In this document: piece by piece, positions 49,215-60,452 of the stretch
How positions within the stretch are numbered: the stretch's first letter is position 1
Layout: each line of letters starts with the position of its first letter
Assembly: GCF_003597395.2 (NCBI RefSeq)
Contig: NC_133771.1
Coordinates: forward strand, 53,207,727-53,271,726
Length of the DNA stretch: 64,000 nucleotides
Reading direction: 5' to 3'
DNA from: Chelonoidis abingdonii
Lineage: Eukaryota > Chordata > Testudines > Testudinidae
Made by a program: the position numbers and the translations under genes
The notes under the pieces: model-generated
The model's input: the letters and a program-made list of their open reading frames with translations, nothing else
Databases searched by the model: none
Told to the model about the DNA's origin: nothing

Positions 49215-49681
49215 ACCTAAATGAACCCAAAGTTATGGAGACAGATATGAGTCAAGGAAGCCAGCAGAGTATCAGAAACCTGGAAAAATCTCTGACTGGA
49301 TGGGCTCAGGCATTTGGTCACAAGCTGAGATGGTTCAAAAGTTTTAGATTTTTTTTTAAGCAGAATTTTTTTTGTTGTTTTTTTTTAAACCATGTTCAGG
49401 TTTTGGCAGACTAATTTCAGCTTTTCAATTAAAAAAAACACAACAAATTTTGAAGGAAATCAGACATTGTCCATGATTTTTTCCGTTTTTTAAAAACCCC
49501 TAGGTTTTGATCCAAAAAGTTTTGATGGAAAATGTTTGTCCAACCCTTTTAATGAGCTTTAGTGCCTTTTAGCACTAGCTGATTCTGAGAACCAGTGATA
49601 TCTTGTAAAGGTGACTTGAAAAGTTTTCTCAAAACTGGGTTTGTGCCGAGATGCGGAAGGTTTTTAAATGTTTATTTTTCC
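49215..49681. other. EYS intron, no gene seen
   Basis: T-rich (49340-49400). No features. Confidence 0.5.
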
Positions 49682-49820
49682 CAGGGCCATCCGGCGGGGG
49701 GGCAAGTGGGGAAACCCCCCCCCGAGAATATAGTATTCTATAGTATTGCAACTTTTTTTTATGGAAGGGGCCCCCGAAATTGTTTTGCCTCAGGCCCCCT
49801 GAATCCTCTGGGCAGCCCTG
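49682..49820. mobile_element. Small DNA-transposon derivative
   Basis: Starts CAGGGCCATCCGG and ends CTGGGCAGCCCTG, with short inverted ends CAGGGC/GCCCTG. Internal C and G runs. No matching 8-bp flank was found. The left end is shared with 47544. Confidence 0.55.
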
Positions 49821-50857
49821 GAAGAGAACAACATAAAAAAGTCACTTACATACTTATATTGTATAGTACAGACACTTGAATTGAGTGAATAGCTGACTGA
49901 TCTACTCAATTAACATCCCATTAAATTAGACACTTTATATTTGAGAAAATCATTCATTATTAACTTCTGAGCAAAACCAACACCAGATTAGAACTTTGAC
50001 TGTCGACCGTTCCCTCAGATATCACCAGATGTCATCATTTTCTATGAGATTTTAACCATTCAAATGCCCTTTTAAGGAAAAAGTCTCAAATCTGTTAAAT
50101 GGATTCACCATCCCTCCCACAGACTACCTCATTTACTGCTTACACAGTGGAGAAGGAAGGTCGCATATTAAGTGAGGAGCTGCCTGTGAGAGACTAGTGG
50201 CCTGCTAACTCCTCCAATGCTTTTTGTAGATGAACAGCTTTTACTAGTGTTTTTAATAGTTGCCAAATGAGAACTACTTCCCCTCTAAAATCTAGGATTA
50301 TTACTTGGCTGCCAGTTATCATGTTTCTTGTGTGACACAAGGGCATCTGACAACCCTGTAATAGCAGCTAAATGCCTGTGAATATATCTGGATTGCAGGG
50401 ATAACTTGCTATGACTTCATGTGCTCTGCAGGCTTCCCTGTCTCCACTTTTGCTGTTCTCCTACTGAGTCTGAACAGGAAAGGAGCAAATGGGAACACAA
50501 GGTGGTAACAGCAACAGCAAACAAAGACAGCCATCAGTTCCAGTAGGTGACAGTCTATAGCTACTTTCATCAAGCAAACCTCTATAAACAATCCCCCAAA
50601 CAGCATCACCAAGTCCCCACCCATTCACCCCAGACATCCTAGCACTCAGACGGGCCCCTTTCAGTGCCTATCCACAACCTAAACCCCCTAGTGCCCACCT
50701 ATCAACCCCAGAAACACCAGCATCTGTTAAATAACCTCATGCCCACTCTGCAAAACTCTCAGACACCATCTAACATCCAGCATCCCCACACTGAAATGCT
50801 TAAACCAGGGTGTGTATGAAGGAAATCAGTGACTTTCTCCTCTGTGAGGAATATCCC
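49821..50857. other. EYS intron, no gene seen
   Basis: No exon or repeat recognised. Confidence 0.5.
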
Positions 50858-51878
50858 TGTCATAAACAGATAAGAAAAGTTAATAGCACAGAAGTACTTT
50901 ATATCTCTTTGACTATAAAGGGTTAACAAGTTCAGTGAGCCTGGCTGTCACCTGACCAGAGAACCAATCAGGAGACAGGATACTTTCAATCTTGAGGGAG
51001 GGAAGTTTCTGTGTGTGCTGTTAGTTTTTGGTTGTTGTTCACTCTGGGGGCTCAGAGGGACCAGACGTGCAACCAGGTTTCTCTCCAATCTCCCTGATAC
51101 AGGTTCTTATAGATTCCAAATAGTGAGTACTAGATAGATAAAGCGAGTTAGGCTTATGTTTGTTTTCTTTATTTGCAAATGTGCATTTGGCTGGAAGGAG
51201 TTTAATTGTGTATTTGGCTGAAAGGAGTTCAAATTTTGTATTTTTGCTGAAAGGATTTTAATTTGTATTTGAATACTTAGGCTGGAGGGTATTCCCAGTG
51301 CCTATAGCTAAAAAACCTGTACCTATTCCATTTTAAATTTACAAAGATAATTTTTACTGTTTTTCTCTCTTTAATTAAAAGTTTCTTGTTTAAGAACCTG
51401 ATTGTTTTTTTATTCTGGTGAGACCCCAGGGGACTGGGTCTGGATTCACCAGGGAATTGGTGGGGAGAAAGGAGGGAAGGGGGAGAGAGAGGCTAATTTC
51501 TCTCTGTGTGTCAGGATTACTGTCTCTCTCAGGAAGAGTCTGGGAGGGGGAAAGAGAAGGAGGGGGAAGGTGCATTTTCCTCTCTGTTTTAGATTCAAGG
51601 AGTTTGAATCACAGTGATCTTCCAGGGTAACCCAGGGAGGGGAAGCCTGGGAGAGGCAACGGTGGGGAAAGGGTTTACTTTCCTTGTGTTAAGATCCAGA
51701 GGGTCTGGGTCTTGGGGGTCCCGGGCAAGGTTTGGGGGACCAGAGTGTACCAGGCACTGTAATTCCTGGTTGGTGGCAGCGCTACAGGTTCTAAGCTGGT
51801 AATTACGCTTAGAGGAATTCATGCTGGTACCCCATCTTTTGGACGCTAAGGTTCAGAGTGAGGAGTTGTACTATGACA
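50858..51878 (+). mobile_element. Complete solo LTR, copy 2
   Basis: 1021 bp from TGTCATAAACAG to ACTATGACA. Flanked by ATCCC (50853-50857) and ATCAC (51879-51883), a 5-bp duplication with one change. Contains a TATAAAG box near 50914, three imperfect repeats of about 29 bp (51184-51271) and an ATTAAA poly(A)-type signal near 51373. No internal element, so it arose by LTR recombination or lost its partner. The two related copies are at 8390 and 63859. Confidence 0.85.
51184..51271 (+). repeat. Threefold subrepeat in LTR copy 2
   Basis: Units start at 51184, 51212 and 51241 around TTGGCTG(G/A)AAGGAG. They probably sit in the transcribed or enhancer part of the LTR. Confidence 0.75.
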
Positions 51879-51883
51879 ATCAC

Positions 51884-54600
51884 ACATGGAGCTGCACATT
51901 TATTTGTATTACGGTAGACCCAAAGGCCCAATCAGGACTGAGACCTCATTGTTCTAAGTGTGGTCAAACAGTGAAATGCACTCTCTGTCCCAGGGACCTT
52001 ACCATGTAATTTAAAACAACAAATAGGTAGCTGTAAATACATATATTTCACATGAAGAAAGCAATGCAATAAGTGGCCCTACTACTCACACTACAGCAGA
52101 CATCTCCTGTTGCCATGGCTAGGTTATTTTCTGAGTGGCTCAGAAAGCACATAAAATATAGATCACTTCCTCTGACAAGACTACTCAAAATGCCATTTGC
52201 TCATTCTCCTGACCATGACGTAAGCTCAGCTAAGAAGAGACATGTGGTGTACTGAAACCTGTTCTGAAAGTGTAAACTTGTAAACTGACATTTTAAATAC
52301 TCAGGTGGGTTTCCTAGTCCTTTATGAGGCTGTGTGAGAGATCTTGGCCAAGCAACAGTCACATTTACAAACAGCCAGTTTACAAATGTATAGGTGGGGT
52401 GAGTTGTGCCTCTCTATTTTAAGCAGAAGCCTGCTTTCTCTGTTTTTAGTTCTTGCGTTAAGGGTCTGGATTTTAAGAAATAAAGTATTGTTACACTGCA
52501 ACCTTCCAGAATTTTTTATGTATTTTGTGGGTTTTTTAAATCTAATTTCTCTGTGTATATGCCATGAACAAACCAGGAGACAGAACCAATACCATATGAC
52601 TTGCTATGACAATCACAGACAAAAGACCTAGCTTGAAATTTGAAAATGTAACATACATTTATCACAAAATTCTCCACTCATCCAAATAGCAAGAAATGTT
52701 TTAGCATGAAATGTCCCGGGGAATTTTCTATTTTTACTAAAACTGTTTCAGTTTAGCAAATTTAAAAATAGGAATTTTTTCAACAGTGTGGTTAGTCTTT
52801 TACTCCAATTTAAATAAGGGCAAGTGTAATATTGAAATTTTTGTACATTTAATATACTAGGAGGAACACAATATTTAGATTTCATATTGGATCTGTAGAG
52901 TTACAGTCTTCTTATACTTGTGCATTTATAGTGTGTTTCTAAATCTTTTTATACAAGCATTAGATAAACCAAGTAGTTCTTTACAAAATGCACTTCAAGC
53001 ATTAGAATTTTATAATTCCAGGCTATCAGGTCTAGAGTATCTCCTGGGATATACCAGGAATAAATAAAATTATTATCATGGATCAGCTTAATTGAATCTA
53101 TTGTCTACTAAATGTTTTATCTTCATTCTTAAAGCTTTTTTGTTCTTTAGAATATTTTCCTCACTGTTCCTAGTCTAAGAAAAAGATATATTGAGATATA
53201 TGTGTTTACATTTTCTTTATTTAAATCATTTTCTGGATGAATCATGGTCATTGACTTTTCAGAGTAGAGAAGCTGCTTATCCCTCCATACTTTTTTTGGT
53301 TTGTTTAAAGAGAAAAAAAATAAAAATATTGCAACTAATTTAGAGGAAGACAGACATATAGACCTGTTCTTGCAAGTTTATCAATGTGGGCAGACTCATA
53401 CATCTGCCTGGAGGGAGCCCCACTGATTTCAGTACAGTTTTGTGGAGGCATAGTGGTCTTCCTATGTGGAACAATTGGCAGATTTAGGGCCTAATTCTTT
53501 AAAAAAATAATCTAATCTAATCTAGTAAACACAGTGCTTGCAAACAACATTAATAGCACAAATGAAGCCATATATTTGATAACTTTTCTATTAAATATAT
53601 ATTAAAAAGATAACCAAATTCCATACTGATCTCTTCCTAATCTCTGCATTTTCATCCACATCTATATGGAATTTGGTTATCTATTGAATATGATCTTCAT
53701 ACGATTGTCTACAGGTCATTTAATCTCTCATTCTTCAAAATAGAAGGAAATGTAAATCACTGACACCAGATGAAATAAAATATTACTCAGGAGTATTAAG
53801 TGTTTGCATTGGAAACAGCTGATAATCATATAGATTTGCAATATAATGTCAAAATCTGCACTTTGAGTCGAGTTAAGTTGAGTTGCAAAATAATTGGTTA
53901 CTCACTAAAGCTTTTTGCTGTTAAGGAAAGTTGGCTGATAATTTTCCACCTAGACTGTCAACGTGTGTGAGACCAATTGTCATGCATTTTCAATATCAAA
54001 TTGTGCAACATACATCTTTTTTGTAATGTAATAAATTGTTATTCACCCATCTAAGACTTTTGGCTGTACTTCAAAATTCATGACTATTTCCTATGTGCAT
54101 ACACAAGTAAAAAAAACCTTTAAATTCCAAAATTTAGGATGCTTATTGGATTTGAACTAAACCTTCAACTGTTTTGAGACTCAGACATCACTAAGCGGAG
54201 CACAATATTAGGAGTCAAATAGCCTGGAATGAGGTAGATTTCCCATACTTTCTCATGATACTAGTTGTAATCAATGGACCAAATCCTAGGATCCAACAAA
54301 ACTATGCTTAATACAAGGCCTGGAATGAGGTGGAGAAAAGCCATTTTTCTGCTCCCCTAATCTCAGGGATGACTGCCTAAGAGATGTTCTAAATTATGCC
54401 ACCTATATTCTTGTCCTAGAGACTGCTTCATCAGTCAGAGATCACTGAGGCATAGAGTGATACCACAACACTCCTTTCTACCATCAGCCATGCCCCAGAA
54501 TTATCCAGGAATGCCGCAAACCCATGGGAAGATGCAGGTGATGTAGAGACAACTACGATATTTTATGCTCCTAGGGGAAACTTCAATTGCCTTCTAAGAT
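51884..54600. other. Long AT-rich EYS intron stretch
   Basis: No exon, RNA or transposon recognised. The plus ORFs at 52073-52255 and 52344-52631 have no domain. Confidence 0.5.
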
Positions 54601-57566
54601 TACTTCTTCATCCCTTTATGCCATTGGCCCAAAAGAGCAGGGAGCTAGGATCTGCCCCCCTAAGATGCAGTATAATAACTTGGAATGTCCATACCCTACT
54701 AGACAAAACAAAAAGTGAAAGACCCAAAAGCAGAACAGCAATTGTTGCCCAAGAACTCTCGAGGTACAATATTGACATCGCTGGGCTCAGTGAAACAAGA
54801 AGTGCAGATGAAGGCCACTTGAGTGATGAGGGCGGCAGTTACACTTTCTTCTGGAAAGTAAACGTGATAGGTGAATACATGGTGTTAGCTTTGCAATCAA
54901 GAACCTTCTAATCAACCACATGACTGAGCTCCCCAGCTGCATCAATGAGTGCCTTATGACCCTCTGCTTCTAACTGGTCAATAAGTCATCTGCCAGTATC
55001 ATCTGTGCATATGCACAAACACTTGACGCTGAAGAAGAACAGAAAGAATCCTTGTACACTGACCTCGATAAAATTTTTTCATCCATTCCAAAAACAGATA
55101 TGATAATCTTCTCAGGGGACTTTAACTCAACAGTTGGACGAGATTCTAAATTATGGAGTAGAACCACTGGGAAGGAAGGTGTGGGCAAGACCAGTTCCAA
55201 TGGCCTCCTTCTACTCAGCAAATGTGCAGAGCACAAATTCATGATCACAAACACAATCTTCAGAGAAAGCAACAAGTACAATACAAATTATTGGCAACAC
55301 CCTCGCTCAAAACAGTGGCACCTACTAGACTATGTCATTGTACGAACACAGGATCTAAGAGATGTCCAAATCTCCTGTGTCATGAGAGAAGCAAATGATT
55401 ACTGGACTGACCACTGCCTGGAGAGATCAGTCATGTCCATCAGGATTGCACTGAAACACAGAAAGCAATCTAAAGCACACAGATTGCAATATAACATCCA
55501 AACTTCATCCTCAGTGCACCAAGAGAACTTCCAACCACTCATCAGTAAAAAACTGACCATACGCACACCGGAAAATGATAACACAGTGATGAAGAAGACT
55601 GGGAAGCCCTAAAACAGACCATCCATGAGGCTTGCGAAGAATCCATTGGCTTTTCTACCTGCCTCCATCAGGACTGATTTGACGACAACATTGAGATTAC
55701 AGCCCTTTTGAACCAGAAGAAAAAAGCTTTCTGTGACTAGCAAAACCAATCACTATCCAGTCAAAAGCAGAGCTCTTTCCATCAGCTGAAGGCTGAAGTT
55801 CAAAGGAGAATCTGAGAAATCTAAAACAAATTGTGGGAGGACAAACCAAAAGAAATCCAAACATTCGCTGACAGACATGACATGCAGAGCTTTTTTTGTG
55901 AGACAAAGACTCCATATGGACCATCAGGACCTAGTGCTCATGTAGCCTCACATTTCTGAGATCCAAAGATGAATGTATCCTTCTTAAAGATAACGAAGCC
56001 ATCAAAAAGAGTTTGAAGGAACACTACCAAAGCTTCTAAATCGAGACTCAACTGTGACTGACAACACCATTGACTCCATCCCTCATCACCCTATCTGGGA
56101 AACTCTTGCCAACACATCAACACCTGAGGAGGTCTGCAAACAATTAAACAAATGAAGAACAATAAAACACTAGGTCCCGATGGCATAACAGCTGAAGTAC
56201 TGAAAGTCGGGGGAGAAAAATTGACTGACAAGCTTCATTTGTTGTTCCTCAAAATCTCGCGCACCAAAGGAATCCCTGCTGACTTACGTAACGCTAACTT
56301 AATCACCATTTTCAAAAAGGGAGACAGGGCTGACTGTGGCAACTATCAAGGCATTGCCCTACTCTCCATTGCTGGGAAGTTTCTTTCTAGAATCTGACTG
56401 AATCACCTGCTTCCTCTTGCAGAGGAAGTACTTCCAGAATCCTAATGTGTCTTCAGATCATCACAAGGCACCACCAGCATGATTTTTGTGGCCAGGCAGA
56501 TTCAGGAAAAATGTCAAGAACACCACCACCACTCTGTCAACCGTGAGGTCCTATGGCAAAAACATGTCAAAGTTTGGCTGCCCAAGCAAATTTATTACCA
56601 TTGTAAGACTCCTCCACAACCAGATGACTGCCTCCATCCTGTGCAGTGGCTCTACCTCTGATCCCTTTGTCATCCGAACTGGCGTAAAACAAAGCTGTGT
56701 ACTGGCACCATCCTTTTCTCCATTTTCTTAGCAGCTATTTAAACATTAACCCAAGACCATCTACAACAGGGCATTGGCATCCAATATCGGACTGATGGGA
56801 ACCTTTTCAGCTTTTCTCGTCTCCATGCCAGAAATAAAGAAATATTGGCAGCAATAGCTGAACTCCAGTACAGATGATTGTGCTGTAATTGCACTCTGAA
56901 AGGAGGATCTACAAACAGTTGTTAATTCCTTCTCTGATGCTTACAAAATCCTAGGGCTAACTCTGTGCATAGTCAAAACAAAAGTTCTCCCCCAGCCAGT
57001 TCCCGTTCAATCATCAGACCCAGCAAGAAAGATCTATATTGACAAGGAAGAACTGTAAAATGTAAATACTTTGCCTATCTTGGCAGCCATCTCTCACAGA
57101 AGGCAGACATAGATGTCGAAATTCAGCACAGAATCTGCTTCACGAGCCTTGCCTTTGGCAGACTGTCTCTCCAGGTGTTCAACAACCAGAACATCAGAGC
57201 ACATACTAGACTTCTAGTTTATAAAGTGATGGTAATCCCAACTCTCCTTAACATTCCAGTGAGACTTGAGTGCCCTATAGAAAACATCTGAAAAATCTGG
57301 AATGCAAGTACCATCTTTGGAAGATCCTCAACATACAGTGGGAGTATCATTGAACTAATGTCAGTGTCCTCACAAAGGCCAACATCTTCCATGCTGAAGC
57401 CCTGATTATCCAGAATCAACTGAGATGGAGTAGGTACTGTGTGCACATGCCTGATATATGCTTATGAAAACAACTGCTGTATGCCCAACTCACCAAAGGA
57501 GAAAGGAAATGGGGAGGCCAAGAGAAACACTTAAAGACACCCTCAAGATAAACATCAATAGGTATT

Positions 57567-57790
57567 AAGTATCAGGAGGTAGCCGTGTTAGTCTGGATCT
57601 GTAAAAGCAGCAAAGAATCCTGTGGCACCTCATAGACTAACACACGTTTTGAAGCATGAGCTTTTGTGGATGAATACCCACTTTGTCAGATGCACCCACT
57701 TCATCTGACGAAGTGGGTATTCACCCACGAAAGCTCATGCTCCAAAACATCTGTTAGTCTATAAGGTGCCACAGGATTCTTTGCTGTTTT
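57567..57790. mobile_element. Penelope-derived inverted dimer B
   Basis: A 224-bp insertion into the LINE 3' coding end, flanked by perfect 14-bp CATCAATAGGTATT (57553-57566 and 57791-57804). The left arm (57611-57689) and right arm (57705-57788) are inverted copies of one unit, meeting at a centre that is itself palindromic (CCCACTTC...GAAGTGGG). The left arm alone carries the longer end 'aagtatcaggaggtagccgtgttagtctgg'. Taken in reverse complement, the layout is the same as dimer A: short arm, head-to-head, long arm. Confidence 0.9.
57705..57732 (+). ncRNA. Hammerhead-ribozyme-like core (probably a half-motif)
   Basis: CTGACGA (57705-57711), an extra A, a 6-bp stem GTGGGT/ACCCAC with ATTC loop (57713-57728), then GAAA (57729-57732). 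This is the conserved catalytic-side core of hammerheads, with one additional A after CTGANGA as reported for a viroid hammerhead. Penelope-like elements are known to carry hammerheads. The cleavage-site strand of a normal ribozyme is not evident, so activity is not claimed. Confidence 0.45.
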
Positions 57791-58270
57791 CATCAATAGG
57801 TATTGATTGCATTGACACCACACTCTGGGAGATAGCAGCTCAGGATAGGGATAACTGGCAAAGACTTCAGAGAGAGAACGTCTGCTTTTGAGGAAAATCA
57901 CCTTGCCCTGGTCACAGAAAACTGCCAGAAAAGAAAGGAGACAACTGTCACACAGCAATCGTGGCCCAATCCTGTCTTCCAACACCACCTGCAACATCTG
58001 CCAATGAGCCTATGGATCAAGGATTTTCCCACAGTCAAAAAAGGATATATGAAAAATAAAACCTGTGAAAGATCATCCTCAGCCTTGAGGGATCACCAAT
58101 GATTATGATGAGTCAAAGAAGAATTACTGTGCCTATATAGAAATAAGCATTTTATGGTTAGTTGCTCTCCTCCTGGATGAAAGCATGAGAGTCTATATTT
58201 TAGATATAACTGTAGCTGTACATTGAGCAGATAGTACATCTTCTCTCTAACTCTGAAAGATACACAGTAT

Positions 58271-58294
58271 AAGAAAGAAAGAAAGAAAGAAAGA
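58271..58294. repeat. (GAAA)n microsatellite
   Basis: Five to six GAAA units immediately before the Penelope-like RT remnant. Confidence 0.95.
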
Positions 58295-59564
58295 GTTATT
58301 GTTGCTGTGTTGATCACAATCACAAAACCAATGATATACCTGAGATGCATAAATGATAGGTTCATCCTCTGAGTAGATGCCTCAACTCCCTCATAGATTT
58401 CCAACAGAACTTCAACAACCACCGTCAATCCATTAAACTTTCTCTAGAAGATTCTCACACTAGCATCCTCTTCCTGGATACCGCAATGAGCTTCAACAAT
58501 GGAATCATGCAGACAACTATATACAAGAAACCTGCAGATCACCACATCTACCTTTATATATCTAGTAACGACCCCAAACACACCAAGAAATCAGTTATCT
58601 ACAGTCTGGCACTCAGATAACACAGAATGCTCTGAGGAGAAATTCTGGGGGATAAACCTTAACACACTTAAAACCTACTTCACCAAACTAAGACACTCCC
58701 CCAGAGAGGTTGATAGCATCATGGAATGGGCCACCCATATACCCCAAGAGAACCTTTTCCAATATGGCAATAAACACTCCTCTGACCACACACCCTAATT
58801 GTCACCTTCCACCCCACACTGAAACGCATACTGTGGATCATTAAACAACTAAAACCCATAATTGATGGGGACCAAATCCTGAACTAAATCTTTCCTGAAT
58901 CCCCTCTTTTGGCCTTCAAACAACCCCTCAGCCTCTCCAAGCTCATCATCAGAAACAAGTTCGCCACAGACCAGGACAAACCAACTTGAAGTGGTACCAG
59001 ACCTTGCCATAACAATAGATGCAAAACCCGAAGACGTATCTTCACTGCTACAATGATCAGTACACCCCACGACACATCTTTTGAGACCCAGAATTCCTAC
59101 AAATACACATGTGGTGTATCTCATCCAGTGCACTGAATGCTCCAGTCATAACTATGTGGGTGAAACCAGACAATCACTATACTTTTGAATGAACTCACAC
59201 AGAAAAATGATAAAAGACAAAAGCACCATATTACCTGTAGGTGAACATTTTTCAAAGAACAATCACTCTATATCTGACCTCTCAGTCCTTATTCTTAAAG
59301 GAAATATATACAACACTTTCAAAGATGAGCCTCAGAACTTAAATTCAGAACCTTGCTTGATACTAAAAAACATGGACTGAATAGACACACTGGATTTATG
59401 GCTTATTACAACAATGTATAATCCAGTAACTGCTGCGCCACATCCCCAGTCTCTTTCCCTCCCCCGCCCCGACCCTTCCTTTTCCATCTATGACTGGAAG
59501 AGTATTAACTGGGCACTTCACCTTGAATGGTCCCTTGAAATATGTATTAATTAGTTATGCTAAA

Positions 59565-59666
59565 CTAGGGTGACCAGACAGCAAATGTGAAAAATCGGGA
59601 TGAGGTAGAGGGTAATAGGAGCCTATGTAAGAAAAAAACCCAAAAATCGGGACATTTGGTCATCCT
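59565..59666. mobile_element. hAT MITE nested in the Penelope-like element
   Basis: Starts CTAGGGTGACCAGACAG, ends TTTGGTCATCCT. Perfect 8-bp duplication ATGCTAAA at 59557-59564 and 59667-59674. It is the same family as 29781-29902, inserted in inverse orientation. Confidence 0.93.
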
Positions 59667-59727
59667 ATGCTAAACAATCTGTTCTGCTTTGTATTTAGCT
59701 GTGACACACTGAGTACATTTAGCAGAC

Positions 59728-59753
59728 CTGAAGAACTCTATTTAAACTTGAAA
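59728..59753 (+). ncRNA. Decayed hammerhead-like core at PLE 3' end
   Basis: CTGAAGA (59728-59734), a hairpin-like ACTCTATTTAAACTT, GAAA (59750-59753), then GCTTGCCTC. This has the same layout as 57705-57732, placed in the terminal repeat region of the Penelope-like element. The stem is degenerate in this copy. Confidence 0.35.
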
Positions 59754-60373
59754 GCTTGCCTCACTCACGAACAGAAGTTGGTCCAGTGAAAGATATTACC
59801 TCACCCATCTTGATTCTAGTATACAAATAAGCCATGCAAGTTTTCAGTTAAGGAGCAATAGGATATCAATTTATAACCCAAGTTCTATACCATAGATTTA
59901 TAAAACTTCTTGGGATCTGCCATTTTAAATTTCTAGATTTTTACTATCTTTAGCATAAGGAGTTTAGGATATACTTCTTGTCCATAGGAGTCATACGCAA
60001 CACGAACCTATTGCATTCCACTGTTTACAATTCAAAACGTAGTTATGTTTCAGTAAACTGTGTCAGCTATCTTAGAGATTTAATCGGCAATAGCTAAGCC
60101 GAACGGATGCATAATTGATTTTCAGGAAATTTAGATTTCATTCTTCTTTGGTCTTTCATATTTATAATAAATACTTCACTTCAAAAACCTTAATGCATTT
60201 TCTCAATACCATTTCATATTAATAACAAGTAATAAATTTTTCAAAAATGGATTAAAACAATTTAATTTCTCTCTTGTTTTCAATAAACAGAAATGTTTAA
60301 AAGTTACTGAAGTCAAATGGAGTTTCAAATAGTATGTTAACCTCTCTCCACATAATTAAAATTAAAAACTTAC

Positions 60374-60452
60374 ATTAACATTGATCTCACATTTCGAGCC
60401 AGTCCATCCTGTTTCACAGGAGCATTGATACCCAGCTACAAAGTCTACACAT
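60374..60452 (-). CDS. EYS: EYS exon (second half of an EGF-like module)
   Basis: A 79-nt exon. The acceptor TGTGTTTCAG precedes ATGTGTAGAC; the donor is AAT|GTAAGT. The first base completes an AGA arginine codon started in the exon at 60996-61167. The remaining 78 bases encode 26 residues, RCVDFVAGY-x-CSC, GWTGSKCEINVN, supplying the last four cysteines of the module. It ends on a complete codon, matching the phase-0 acceptor of the 33998 exon. Both splice sites are near consensus. The upstream intron is short (543 bp). Too short to appear as an ORF of its own. Confidence 0.93.

Larger units (their letters stand above)
54618..58111 (+). mobile_element. APE-type LINE, near full-length but degenerate
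   Basis: Endonuclease first: IITWNVHTL, then IDIAGLSETR (54618-54911), DMIIFSGDFNSTVGRD, LLDYVIVR, and WTDHCLERSVMSI (55052-55612). Then reverse transcriptase: NNKTLGPDGITAEVLK, NYQGIALLSIAGKF (56152-56397), MIFVARQIQEKC, and TGVKQSCVLAPSF. A catalytic aspartate pair TDDCAVIAL lies at about 56870-56896 (YADD changed to STDD). The C-terminal part, AYLGSHLSQKADIDVEIQHRIC then LAFGRL, ends in a zinc-free tail with CLHMPDICL and LTKGERKWG. The 3' end is about 58100, GATTATGATGAG. It is the type often annotated as craniofacial development protein 2-like; the clade (RTE-like?) is not settled. Many stops. Interrupted at 57567-57790. Confidence 0.85.
58338..59815 (+). pseudogene. Penelope-like element: RT end, GIY-YIG, 3' terminal region
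   Basis: RT catalytic box RCINDRFIL at 58343-58369 (YIDD changed to CIND), then FQQNFNNHRQSIKLSLEDSH, FLDT, NGIMQTTIYKKPADHHIYL and DPKHTKKSVIYSLALR (about 58396-58618), characteristic of Penelope RT. The GIY-YIG endonuclease appears near 59108-59170 as VVYLIQCTECSSHNYVGET; after a stop, the C-terminal part runs 59189-59380 (MNSHRKM, VGEHFSKNNHSISDLSVLILKG). The 3' region ends 'cagaagttggtccagtgaaagatattacctcaccca'. 5' truncated and full of stops. A hAT MITE interrupts it at 59565-59666. Confidence 0.88.
33998..60373 (-). other. EYS: EYS intron, 26,376 bp
   Basis: Lies between the phase-0 donor at 60373 (GTAAGT) and the acceptor at 33998. It carries MITE, Harbinger, CR1, hAT, LTR, LINE and Penelope-like insertions on both strands. 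EYS is known for very long introns. No further EGF exon was recognised inside. Confidence 0.85.

Noticed and set aside
54618..55612. Possible host gene related to craniofacial development protein 2
   Set aside because: Annotation by that name usually reflects this LINE endonuclease; the reverse transcriptase and LINE tail follow immediately.
57654..57732. Complete active hammerhead formed by the two arms of dimer B
   Set aside because: An 8-bp stem III and a CUU site can be drawn, but the same strands form a much longer plain hairpin, and two unpaired U disturb stem I.
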